DNA from: Oscillospiraceae bacterium
Lineage (GTDB): Bacteria; Bacillota; Clostridia; Oscillospirales; Oscillospiraceae
DNA length: 64,000 nucleotides
Direction: 5' to 3'
Assembly (NCBI GenBank): GCA_015068135.1
Contig: SVLB01000007.1
Location: 1-64,000 of the forward strand
Each line of letters opens with the position of its first letter. The stretch's first letter is position 1. This document shows positions 32,869-40,815 of this stretch, in pieces. Made by a program: the position numbers and the translations under genes. A model generated the notes under the pieces. The model was not told where the DNA came from and made no database searches. It was given only the letters and a program-made list of their open reading frames with translations.

Positions 32869-33803
32869 TGCCAGCCGGGGCGTTGGCGGCGCTGATCCAG
32901 GGCTTTGAGCAGGGTATCGGAATGCTCGCCCACGCAGCCCACCAAAACGTAATTGCGCTTGAATTTATCATAGATGAAATGGTGCATCAGCCGGAAGTTT
33001 TCGATCTGACCGGTGCGGTGGACATGGACCCGGGGACCGTCACATTCCTGGAGACTGTCACCGATGGTAATGTGGCTGTCGTCCACATAGGTCACGGGAA
33101 GGTCTGCGGCAATGACCTCATTGACCTTCCTTTCCAGCTCCAGAAGGTCGATCTCAGGCTTGTCCTCGTTATAGATCAGGCTGAAGCCGTGGCGCACATC
33201 ACCGTGGACGGCGCGCTTCAGGTCATGCTCATTGATGAACATTTCGCAGATATCCTCGGCGGTATGGGCCATGAGGCGGTAGCGCAGGGACTGGTAGACC
33301 GCCTGCTTGATCTCGTCCGGCTCCGGGCCAAACAGAGAGGGCCGGGAAATGAGGATCTGCTCGCCCACACCGATGAGAAGATTGGCGTTGGCGCCCAGCA
33401 GGGGATAGACCAGATCAAAATGCTCCACCACCACACGCTTGCCCTTGTGCAGGGCATCGGCAATGGCATCTGCCAGTTCGGACATCTGGGTGAAGCCGTT
33501 TTCAAACCGGATATCCAGGTGGTAGGTATGGGGGGTGAAGAAGGAGAAGGGACTGTCGTTGATGTCCAGAATGGGCAGAGGCCGGATGTACACCCCGTTG
33601 TCGTCGTTGGTCAGGTCCAGACCGGGGAACATACCCCGGATCAGGGCGCTTTTACCGGAGCCGGCGTCCCCGATGATGCCGATGAGCTTGTCCGTGGGCG
33701 CCAGGTACAGCTGTGCCAGCTCCGCGCCCAAAGCGTACATGCGGTGATGTCCCCGGGGGGCGTAGTAGGAGCTGAGAATGTGGGAAGGGCGGATCAAAGA
33801 CAT
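32865..33803 (-). CDS. P-loop protein of the citrate lyase accessory operon, unknown role
   Basis: This 312-residue protein carries a Walker A motif, IGDAGSGKSALIRGMF, near residues 44-59, with RVVVEHFDLVYPLLG as a possible Walker B strand. The C-terminal third (HGDVRHGFSLIY, HITIGDSLQECDGPRVHVHR) resembles the added domain of alanyl/threonyl-tRNA synthetase-type proteins, and such proteins are named 'alanine-tRNA synthetase second additional domain' in databases. It lies between citC and citXG, overlapping citXG by four bases, so a role in citrate lyase assembly or in citrate sensing is suggested. I know of no assigned function. The ATG at 33803 follows AAGGAGG. Confidence 0.7.
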   Translation of the reverse strand: MSLIRPSHILSSYYAPRGHHRMYALGAELAQLYLAPTDKLIGIIGDAGSGKSALIRGMFPGLDLTNDDNGVYIRPLPILDINDSPFSFFTPHTYHLDIRFENGFTQMSELADAIADALHKGKRVVVEHFDLVYPLLGANANLLIGVGEQILISRPSLFGPEPDEIKQAVYQSLRYRLMAHTAEDICEMFINEHDLKRAVHGDVRHGFSLIYNEDKPEIDLLELERKVNEVIAADLPVTYVDDSHITIGDSLQECDGPRVHVHRTGQIENFRLMHHFIYDKFKRNYVLVGCVGEHSDTLLKALDQRRQRPGWQ

Positions 33804-33837
33804 AGTAATTCCTCCTTGATGTATTTCAAATTCCAGT

Positions 33838-34824
33838 TTATATCAATCGGTTTTCTTCCAGATAGCGGAAGGTGGTTTCCGGGACTAACTGCCGCACAAG
33901 CTCCGGCTGGCCGGTGCCCAAAAGACTGCGCAGGGTGGTGGCACTGATGGGGCCCTGGGAGACTTCCTTCCGGGGGATGCACACCACTTCGATGCCCTTG
34001 GGAGGCAGGTGGGCGCAAAGGGCCTGATTGTAAAGGTCCGTCATGGCCGACAGGGGCTCTGTACCCACAAACCGATGGGTGATCCCAAACCGGGGGGCAT
34101 AGTGGCGGCAAAAAACCTCGATATCCAAAAGACACTGGACGGTCCGGGCACTGTCCCGCTCCTTCAGGAAATAGGTGGGGAAGGTGGCCGAGGAGATCAG
34201 ATACGGCCCGGTGGGGTGGACGGTGACGTTAGATAAATGGGCAGTACCGGCCTTCACCAGGGCCATGCGGTCTGCCGCGGAAAATTGGCTTTTGTCCTCA
34301 GAAAGGACAAATATGTAAAGATGGTCGCACTGGGCTGCCGCTGTTTCGATGAGATACTGATGCCCCAGGGTGAAGGGGTTGCAGTTCATCACCGCCGCGC
34401 CGATTTTGCCCTGGGTGATGGGGGCTTCCAACTGGTTTACATAACTTTTAATCCCCTGGGCCTGATCCTCCATTAAAAGCACAGAATCGGTCTGGGCCAC
34501 AGGGTAGAAGAATAACGAGGAGAACATGAGCTTGTTTTTGGGCTTGGTGTACAGAAACAGATGCCGGTGACCGCACCCGAAGGCATCCTGGCGCAGCTGG
34601 GTCAGCAGGGTGGCGGTCAGCCCCTCGCCCTGGTGCATGGGGTCGATGGCGATGCATTTGAGGATATTCTCCTGCCGGGAGCCGGTGGCGATGATGGCAT
34701 CGTCCTCCCAAATGAGAACGGTGGTCTCCACATTTTCATCGGGCTCCAGGTCCATTTTGCTGAGAAATTCCATCCACAGCCGCTTTTTGCGCCCGAATAG
34801 ACCCATAGACAGTTCGATATCCAT
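33838..34824 (-). CDS. citC: [Citrate (pro-3S)-lyase] ligase
   Basis: This 328-residue protein acetylates the thiol cofactor of citrate lyase with acetate and ATP, switching the enzyme on. An N-terminal GNAT-like region (IAIDPMHQGEGLTATLLTQL) precedes the nucleotidyltransferase domain with GAAVMNCNPFTLGHQYLIE (HxGH-type site) and PISATTLRSLLG. I chose the ATG at 34824, which has AAAGGAA 6 nt upstream. The in-frame extension to 35034 only translates the repeat region and is rejected. It is the first gene of citC / P-loop protein / citXG and is divergent from citDEF. Confidence 0.93.
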   Translation of the reverse strand: MDIELSMGLFGRKKRLWMEFLSKMDLEPDENVETTVLIWEDDAIIATGSRQENILKCIAIDPMHQGEGLTATLLTQLRQDAFGCGHRHLFLYTKPKNKLMFSSLFFYPVAQTDSVLLMEDQAQGIKSYVNQLEAPITQGKIGAAVMNCNPFTLGHQYLIETAAAQCDHLYIFVLSEDKSQFSAADRMALVKAGTAHLSNVTVHPTGPYLISSATFPTYFLKERDSARTVQCLLDIEVFCRHYAPRFGITHRFVGTEPLSAMTDLYNQALCAHLPPKGIEVVCIPRKEVSQGPISATTLRSLLGTGQPELVRQLVPETTFRYLEENRLI

Positions 34825-34841
34825 AAACAATTCCTTTCCGA

Positions 34842-35045
34842 AGTGCAAAGTGCAAAATTGATAATTGACAATTGACAATTGACAATTGTCAATTCGATGC
34901 AACCGGGCTGTCATCCCGAAATGCGAAGATTCCTCGACTCGTTTCATACTCCTCGTAATGACGCTGCATTTCGTTCCGTGGGTCATTTTGCATTTAGCAC
35001 TTTGCATTTTGCACTCCCCGTAGGGTGGGGGCAAGCCCCCAGCCT
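34842..35045. repeat. Composite word-hairpin repeat in the citC-citD gap
   Basis: The 373-bp divergent gap holds nested modules: AGTGCAAAGTGCAAAAT words at 34842-34858 with complements at 34983-35014; a block of ATTGACA words and complement (34863-34894); then GCAACCGGGCTGTCATCCCGA (ending 34919), which is shared with 39488-39544 (57 bp, one mismatch); a CTCGTAATGACG remnant; and a GTAGGGT...GGGGGC palindrome at 35020-35045. It is non-coding. The TTGACA-like words may supply -35 boxes for citC. Confidence 0.65.
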
Positions 35046-35125
35046 ACAGTTCGTGTTGGTTTTTCTTTCAGTATACATCATTTCTCCCCGGAAGGAAAGA
35101 AAAAAATGATTTCTGCCAAAAAAGA

Positions 35126-35154
35126 ATTGCATTACCGGGCAATCTGTTATACAA
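35126..35154 (+). promoter_or_regulatory. citDEF promoter
   Basis: TTGCAT at 35126-35131, 17 bp, TACAAT at 35149-35154, 44 bp before the citD start codon. No catabolite-type palindrome is obvious beside it. Confidence 0.6.
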
Positions 35155-35197
35155 TATAAAAGAATTGTTATAACTCAATTGGAAAGGGGCTGTTTTT

Positions 35198-35461
35198 TTG
35201 GAAATCAAAAAGCTGGCATCTGCCGGGACTATGGAGTCCAGCGATGCGTACGTGGAGATCGAGCCTGCCCAGGGCGTTTGCGTTACACTGGAGAGCGTTG
35301 TGGGTCAGCAGTTCGGTGAGGCCATCACTGCGGTGGTCAAGGAAGTTTTGCAGGATCTGGGTGTGGAGAATGCCAAGGTCCGTGTGGTGGACCGGGGCGC
35401 GCTGGAATGCGTGATCCGTGCCCGTGTGGAGACCGCTGTGGTCCGCGGAAAGGGGGAGTAA
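35198..35461 (+). CDS. citD: Citrate lyase acyl carrier protein (gamma subunit)
   Basis: This 87-residue CitD carries the phosphoribosyl-dephospho-CoA cofactor on the serine in AGTMESSDAYVEIEP (near residue 14). It swings acetyl and citryl groups between CitF and CitE. The start is TTG at 35198 behind AAAGGGG, and the length is normal. citE follows after 2 bp. The cofactor is made and attached by the CitXG fusion encoded on the opposite strand nearby. Confidence 0.93.
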   Translation: MEIKKLASAGTMESSDAYVEIEPAQGVCVTLESVVGQQFGEAITAVVKEVLQDLGVENAKVRVVDRGALECVIRARVETAVVRGKGE

Positions 35462-35463
35462 GT

Positions 35464-36339
35464 ATGCGCAGAAGTATGCTTTTTTTGCCCGGCAATAATC
35501 CCAATATGCTCATTAACGGCAACTGCCTGGGTGCCGATGCTGTGATCTTTGACCTGGAGGATGCGGTGGCTCCCGATCAGAAGGATGCCGCCCGGATCCT
35601 GGTGCGCAATACCATGCGGTATATGGACTTCCGGGGCTGTGAGATCATTGTCCGGATCAACTCCATCGACACCCCTTACTGGAAGGCCGATGTGGACGAG
35701 ATCCTGCCCTATACCCCCGGTCTGATCCTCCTTCCCAAGACCAGCTGTGCCGCCGATGTGCTGGAGGCGGATGCTTACATAACGGAAGTGGAAGAAAAAC
35801 TGGGCTTAGCACAAAATACTGTGGGCTTGATGCCCCTGATCGAAACGGCTATGGGCGTGGAGAACGCCTTTGCCATCGCTTCTGCCACCAAGCGTGTCCA
35901 GGCACTGTTCTTGGGCGCGGAGGACCTGACTGCGGATCTGCAGTGCAAGCGCACCAAGGAGGGCCGGGAGATCGAGTATGCCCGTACCCGTCTGGTGGTG
36001 GCGGCCCGTGCCGCCGGTGTGGCGGTTTACGATACCCCCTTTACGGATGTCAACGACGATGAGGGCATCGTTACCGATGCTGCCCTGGCAAAGGCCCTGG
36101 GCTTCACCGGCAAGGCCTCCATCAGCCCCCGGCATGTGGAGGTCATCAACAGCGTATTTTCTCCCACCCAAAAGGATGTGGACTATGCTTACGAGGTAAT
36201 GGATGCCATCGCTCTGGCCAAGAAGCAGGGCAAGGGCGCCATTTCCCTCCACGGAAAGATGATCGATGCACCCATTGTGACCCGGGCACAGCAGACCATT
36301 GCTATGGCAGAGGCTTTGGGTATGGAAAGGGGGATGTGA
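35464..36339 (+). CDS. citE: Citrate lyase beta subunit
   Basis: This 291-residue HpcH/HpaI-type aldolase cleaves citryl-ACP to acetyl-ACP and oxaloacetate. Typical blocks are RRSMLFLPGNNPNMLIN at the start, AVIFDLEDAVAPDQKDAAR with metal-binding acids, LMPLIETAMGVENAF and FLGAEDLTADL. The ATG at 35464 is chosen because it starts right after the citD stop and aligns with the family start. citF begins one base after its stop. Confidence 0.95.
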   Translation: MRRSMLFLPGNNPNMLINGNCLGADAVIFDLEDAVAPDQKDAARILVRNTMRYMDFRGCEIIVRINSIDTPYWKADVDEILPYTPGLILLPKTSCAADVLEADAYITEVEEKLGLAQNTVGLMPLIETAMGVENAFAIASATKRVQALFLGAEDLTADLQCKRTKEGREIEYARTRLVVAARAAGVAVYDTPFTDVNDDEGIVTDAALAKALGFTGKASISPRHVEVINSVFSPTQKDVDYAYEVMDAIALAKKQGKGAISLHGKMIDAPIVTRAQQTIAMAEALGMERGM

Positions 36340-36340
36340 T

Positions 36341-37744
36341 ATGTCCAAGCTTGTCAATTCCATTCGGGAGGCCATTCAGCTTTCCGGCCTGAAGGACGGC
36401 ATGACCGTGTCCTTCCACCACCATCTGCGCAACGGTGACTTTGTTCTGAACATGGTCATGGAGCAGGTGGCGGCTATGGGCATCAAGGATATCAATGTGA
36501 ACGCCAGCTCTCTGTTTGATACCCATTTGCCTTTGCAGGAGCATATTGAAAACGGTGTGGTCACCGGCATTGCCGCGGACTACATCTCCGCACCCCTGGG
36601 TAAGCTGATCTCCCGGGGCATTCTGGAAAAGCCCGTCCAGTTCCGCACCCATGGCGGCCGCCCCAGCGATATCTGCCTGGGCCGCACCCCCATTGATGTG
36701 GCCTTTATTGCCGCTCCCACTGCAGACCCCATGGGTAACTGCTCCGGTAAGTACGGCAAGTCCGCCTGCGGCAGCCTGGGCTATGCCTATGCCGACGCCA
36801 TGCACGCCAGGAAGGTGGTGGTGATCACCGATAACCTGGTACCCTACCCTTTGATGGACTTCTCCATTTCCGAGGATTTTGTGGACTATGTTGTGACCGT
36901 GGATGCCATCGGCAACCCCAAGGGCATCGTCTCCGGCACTACCCAGATCACCCGTGACCCCGTAGGCCTTGTGATGGCCCAGCACGCGGCAAAGGTCATT
37001 CAGAATTCCGGCCTTCTGAAGGACGGTTTCTCCTTCCAGACCGGTGCGGGCGGTGCCTCCCTGGCGGCGGCAAAATTCCTCAAGGATATTATGCTGAAAG
37101 AGGGCATCCAGGGCAGCTTCGGCCTGGGCGGCATCACCGGCTATATGGTGGATATGCTTCAGGCGGGGTGCTTTAAGAGCCTGATGGATGTCCAGTGCTT
37201 CGACCTGAAGGCGGTAGAATCCCTGCGCACCAACCCCAACCACCAGGAGATCTCCGCTATGCAGTATGCATCGCCCTCCTCCCGCAGTGCGGTGGTGGAC
37301 AGCCTGGACGTGGTGATTTTGGGCGCTACCGAGATCGATACGGACTTCAATGTCAACGTCCATACGGATTCCAACGGCTACATCATGGGCGGCTCCGGCG
37401 GTCACAGCGATACCGCGGCCGGTGCCAAGCTCTCCATGATTATCGCCCCCATGTTCCGCGCCCGTCTTCCCATCGTCACCGATCGTGTCAACTGCATCTC
37501 CACTCCCGGCAAGGACATTGATGTGCTGGTGACCCAGGGCGGCATCGCGGTGAATCCCAAGAATCAGGAGCTGACCCAGCGGCTGAAGGATGCGGGCCTG
37601 CCCATTATCGATATCCACGAGCTGAAGGAAAAGACCGAGCGCATCACCGGCAAGCCCAAGGCCATCGCCAAGGGGGACCGGGTGGTCGCTGACGTGATCA
37701 GCCGTGACGGAGATCTGCTGGATCAGATCTATAACGTAAAATAG
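36341..37744 (+). CDS. citF: Citrate lyase alpha subunit
   Basis: This 467-residue CoA-transferase family subunit exchanges acetyl for citryl on the carrier protein. Visible features are GMTVSFHHHLRNGDFVLNMV near the start, RTHGGRPSD, VAFIAAPTADPMGNC, GLGGITGYMVDML and MGGSGGHSDTAAGAKL. It is a little shorter than many CitF proteins (about 500), mostly at the N-terminus. The ATG at 36341 has a GGGGG ribosome site inside the end of citE. No citrate transporter or oxaloacetate decarboxylase is in the window. Confidence 0.95.
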   Translation: MSKLVNSIREAIQLSGLKDGMTVSFHHHLRNGDFVLNMVMEQVAAMGIKDINVNASSLFDTHLPLQEHIENGVVTGIAADYISAPLGKLISRGILEKPVQFRTHGGRPSDICLGRTPIDVAFIAAPTADPMGNCSGKYGKSACGSLGYAYADAMHARKVVVITDNLVPYPLMDFSISEDFVDYVVTVDAIGNPKGIVSGTTQITRDPVGLVMAQHAAKVIQNSGLLKDGFSFQTGAGGASLAAAKFLKDIMLKEGIQGSFGLGGITGYMVDMLQAGCFKSLMDVQCFDLKAVESLRTNPNHQEISAMQYASPSSRSAVVDSLDVVILGATEIDTDFNVNVHTDSNGYIMGGSGGHSDTAAGAKLSMIIAPMFRARLPIVTDRVNCISTPGKDIDVLVTQGGIAVNPKNQELTQRLKDAGLPIIDIHELKEKTERITGKPKAIAKGDRVVADVISRDGDLLDQIYNVK

Positions 37745-37935
37745 TGAAGTATGCCTTACGGCAAGTGAAGTATCTTCGATGTGAAGTTTGGCTGAGGCCA
37801 AGTGAAGTTGTGCCTTTGGCACAGTGTTGGTATTTTTGATTTATCGCAAAGCGACACCTTCCCTTTCTCTGCAGGAGAAAACTTCACTGCGCAGCAACTT
37901 CACTATGCCGCTTTTCCGGAACGGGAAAGCGGCAT
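37744..37935. repeat. GTGAAGT word / mini-hairpin array
   Basis: Four GTGAAGT words at 37744, 37765, 37781 and 37802 are each followed by a different small hairpin: TGCC-TTAC-GGCA, ATC-TTC-GAT, TTGGC-TGAG-GCCAA and TGTGCC-TTT-GGCACA. A TCGC-AAA-GCGA hairpin follows near 37843, then two inverted ACTTCAC words at 37881 and 37897, and a GC hairpin at 37905-37935 ending just before the next ribosome site. It is non-coding and its function is unknown. Confidence 0.65.
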
Positions 37936-37950
37936 TGGAAAGGAGTTTTT

Positions 37951-39450
37951 ATGCAGCAACTGAAGATCGGCTGGTCTGAGGTGAGTATTACCCCGGATAA
38001 GAAGATGGCCCTGAACGGCCAGTTTGCCGAGAGAATTTCGGAATATGTGGAAAAGCCCCTGTATATCACCGCCATGGCGGTGGATACCGGGGAGGATCAT
38101 ATGGTTTTGTGCAGCCTGGATCTGGTGAATTTGGGCTTTAACCTGGTGGAGGCGGTCCGGGAGCGGCTGGATGTTCCCGGTCTTGACCCGAAAAAGGTGA
38201 TCCTGGCGGCCATCCACACCCATACCGGCCCCAATCCTACCTCCCTGCGCTATATCAGCCGGAAGGTGGGCAAGCCCATCGATGCCAGAACTATGCTGAA
38301 AAACCGCCTTCCCCAGGGAAAGCGGTATATAGAACGGGTCACCGTGACCGAAAGTCCCGATATCATCACCCCCAAGGAGTACTTTGCTTTCTTGACGGAC
38401 CGGGTGGTCACCGCGGTGACCCAGGCCTGGGAACGCCGGGAGCCCGGCAGTGTGACCAACGCCTTCGGTAGAGCCGCGGTGGGTATGTGCCGCCGGGTGG
38501 TGTATTCCGACGGTTCTGCCAAAATGTGGGGCGACAGCAATACCCCCACCTTTGAGCGGGTGGAGGGCGGCAGCGACACGGGCATCGAGCTGATGTACGT
38601 ATTCGGCCCGGAAAAGCAGCTTAAGGGCATCGTTGCCAACCTGGCCTGTCCTGCCCAGTGTGTCCAGCACCGGCTGTTTGTGTCCCCGGATTTCTGGGGC
38701 GACGTGAAGGTGCGCCTGCGCCGGGCCTTTGGCGATGGGCTGTTCCTTCTGACCCTTTGCTCTGCCGCCGGTGACCAGTGCCCTGTGGACCTGGTGCGCT
38801 GGGTGGAGCCGGAGAGCGATATCCATGACCCCAACTGTGAGCATGTGAATCCACCCAAACGGAAAGCCGATCCTTCCATGTTCGACCTTTCCGGCATGAA
38901 GAAGGTGGGTCGCCGGATCGCCCAGGAGATCATTGCCACCTATGAAGAGGGACTGGAGGAAGCCTGGGAAGCTCCCGAGATCGTACATACCGTCAATACC
39001 TGGAAGCTGCCCCTGCGCCGGGTTACCCCTGCACAGATCGGGGAGGCCCGGGAAGCTGTGGACCGGTATCTGCAGAATACCCCCGGGGATGTGGACTATA
39101 GGGATGCGGCCCACCTGCAGAAGTATTTGGGTATTTTGGGCCGTGCCCAGGTCCAGGAGGAGCTGGATCTTGTGGAGATCGAGAGCCATGTGGTGAAGTT
39201 TGGCCCTGTTGCCATTGCCACCAATCCCTTTGAACTGTTTTTGGACTACGGCAATCAGATCAAGGCCAGAAGCAAGGCCGAGCAGACCTTCCTGCTTCAG
39301 CTGACCAATGGCGCGGAGGGGTATCTGCCCACCCGTCTGGCAGAGCAGGGCGGTCATTACTCCGCCTTTGTATCCTCCGGTCAGGTAGGCCACGCCGGCG
39401 GCGAACTGCTGGTGGAGCTGACACTGGATAAGATAAGAGAACTCTTTTAA
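37951..39450 (+). CDS. Neutral/alkaline ceramidase-like cytoplasmic protein
   Basis: This 499-residue protein is related to the catalytic half of neutral/alkaline non-lysosomal ceramidases: LKIGWSEVSITPDKK at the start, VLCSLDLVNLG, ILAAIHTHTGPNPTS with zinc-binding histidines, and CSAAGDQCPVD late in the domain. It has no signal peptide, so it is unlikely to be a classical secreted ceramidase and may hydrolyse another amide. The ATG at 37951 follows GGAAAGGAG. It lies after citF but is separated by a repeat array, so co-transcription is unsure. The next genes encode amidohydrolases, which fits an amide-degrading pathway. The giant secreted protein at 24128-28369 has a related domain. Confidence 0.7.
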   Translation: MQQLKIGWSEVSITPDKKMALNGQFAERISEYVEKPLYITAMAVDTGEDHMVLCSLDLVNLGFNLVEAVRERLDVPGLDPKKVILAAIHTHTGPNPTSLRYISRKVGKPIDARTMLKNRLPQGKRYIERVTVTESPDIITPKEYFAFLTDRVVTAVTQAWERREPGSVTNAFGRAAVGMCRRVVYSDGSAKMWGDSNTPTFERVEGGSDTGIELMYVFGPEKQLKGIVANLACPAQCVQHRLFVSPDFWGDVKVRLRRAFGDGLFLLTLCSAAGDQCPVDLVRWVEPESDIHDPNCEHVNPPKRKADPSMFDLSGMKKVGRRIAQEIIATYEEGLEEAWEAPEIVHTVNTWKLPLRRVTPAQIGEAREAVDRYLQNTPGDVDYRDAAHLQKYLGILGRAQVQEELDLVEIESHVVKFGPVAIATNPFELFLDYGNQIKARSKAEQTFLLQLTNGAEGYLPTRLAEQGGHYSAFVSSGQVGHAGGELLVELTLDKIRELF

Positions 39451-39459
39451 GATAACATT

Positions 39460-39583
39460 CCGTAGGGTTGGGGCTTGCCCCCCACTCAATTGACAATTGA
39501 CAATTGACAATTGTCAATTCGGTGCAACCGGGCTGTCATCCCGAGCGAAACGAAGTTGAGACCACTTCGGCCCACGGGCCGAA
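39460..39583. repeat. Composite repeat with TTGACAA-word module, second copy
   Basis: It holds a GTAGGG...GGGGCTTGCCCC palindrome (39462-39482), then the 57-bp module 39488-39544 that matches 34863-34919 with one mismatch, then GAGCGAAACGAAG and a TTCGGCCC/GGGCCGAA hairpin (39566-39583). Module order differs from the copy at 34842-35045, showing that modules are shuffled. Confidence 0.65.
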
Positions 39584-39633
39584 AACTCCAATGATTACAG
39601 CACTTATTTTTACACAGAAAGGAAGCCGAAGAT

Positions 39634-40794
39634 ATGACTGAGCTTGCCACTTATGCGCAGAAGCTTCGGGAGGAGCTCCACACCCATCCCGAGATCGGTT
39701 ATGAGCTGACCCGGACTCTGGCGGTGGTCCATCGGGAACTGGATGCCATGGGCATTTCCTATACGGACAAGTATTGCCGCAGCTCCGTGGTGGCGTATAT
39801 CAATCCCGGCAAGGCCTTTACCATCGGTCTGCGGGCGGATATGGATGCACTGCCCATCCAGGAGGAGACGGACGTACCCTTTCGGTCTCAAAATCCCGGG
39901 AAAATGCACGCCTGCGGTCACGATGCCCACACTGCCATTTTGCTGGCGGCGGCGAAAAAGCTGAAGGCAATGGAGCATGCGCTTGATTGCACTGTGAAGC
40001 TGATCTTTTCTCCTGCCGAGGAGTATGCGGATCCCGGCTGTCAGCACCTGGCGGAAAACGGTGTGATGGAGGATGTGGACTGCGCCATTGCCATGCATGT
40101 GGCCTCAGACAATCCTGCCGGTCAGATCATTGTCAATGACGGCGGCGGACTTAATGCCAATTCTGCCAGCTTTACTGCGGATTTTCACGGTGTTTCCTGC
40201 CATGCGGCCTCTCAGCAAAACGGCAAGGATGCCATTTTGATGGCCATCGATGCCATTACCGCCATGGAGTTTATGATCGCCAAGGAGGTAGACGGCCGGA
40301 AGGTCAAGGTTATGAACATTGGCGCCATCCACGGCGGAGAGGTAGCCAATGTGGTGTGCAACCATGTGAATATCCGGGGTACTCTGCGCACCTGGGATGA
40401 CGATGTAAACGACTTTATCCTGGGCCGCCTGGAGCAGATCTGCAACGCAGTCGCCGCCCAGGCCGGTGGCCGCGCGGAATTTAAGGTCACCAAATTTATG
40501 CCCTATGTGCTGGGCAATCCCATTATGCAAAAGAAGCTGCGGGAAACCGCGGCGAAGCTGGTAGGGGAGGAGAATGTCCGCTATACGCCCCGTACCATGG
40601 GCGGTGAGGACTTCGCGTTTCTGACCCGGAAGAAGCCCTGCGGCCATTTCAAGGTGGGCGTCAAGCCCCCCGATATGACCGGGAAAAATACGGCACATAC
40701 CGCCACCTATCGGCTGGACAACGGGGTGTTTGCCCCCGCCATTGCCATGTTTGTAAATTTCGTTCTGGAGAACCAGAACGGTATGGAACTGTAA
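39634..40794 (+). CDS. M20-family amidohydrolase (copy 1)
   Basis: This 386-residue zinc-dependent amidohydrolase of the M20D type (hippurate or N-acyl amino acid hydrolases) has metal and catalytic motifs GLRADMDALP, HACGHDAHTA and FSPAEEYADPG; a later histidine lies in VSCHAASQQNGKDA and the C-terminal block is MGGEDFAFL. The ATG follows AAAGGAAG. It is the first of three tandem paralogues and lies about 180 bp after the ceramidase-like gene. It likely removes acyl groups from amino acids in the cytoplasm; no signal peptide is seen. Confidence 0.88.
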   Translation: MTELATYAQKLREELHTHPEIGYELTRTLAVVHRELDAMGISYTDKYCRSSVVAYINPGKAFTIGLRADMDALPIQEETDVPFRSQNPGKMHACGHDAHTAILLAAAKKLKAMEHALDCTVKLIFSPAEEYADPGCQHLAENGVMEDVDCAIAMHVASDNPAGQIIVNDGGGLNANSASFTADFHGVSCHAASQQNGKDAILMAIDAITAMEFMIAKEVDGRKVKVMNIGAIHGGEVANVVCNHVNIRGTLRTWDDDVNDFILGRLEQICNAVAAQAGGRAEFKVTKFMPYVLGNPIMQKKLRETAAKLVGEENVRYTPRTMGGEDFAFLTRKKPCGHFKVGVKPPDMTGKNTAHTATYRLDNGVFAPAIAMFVNFVLENQNGMEL

Positions 40795-40815
40795 GCTTCA
40801 ATATGGAGGAATACT

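Noticed and set aside
34863-34894. Possible CRISPR array in the TTGACAA words
   Set aside because: The words are only 7 bp with no spacers, there are no cas genes nearby, and the block ends in its own complement.
34825-35034. Longer CitC start at 35034
   Set aside because: The extra 70 codons translate the repeat modules. ATG 34824 has a good ribosome site and aligns with the family start.
37744-37808. Possible CRISPR-like array of GTGAAGT words
   Set aside because: The repeat is 7 bp and the 'spacers' are 9-14 bp palindromes; this does not fit any CRISPR size.
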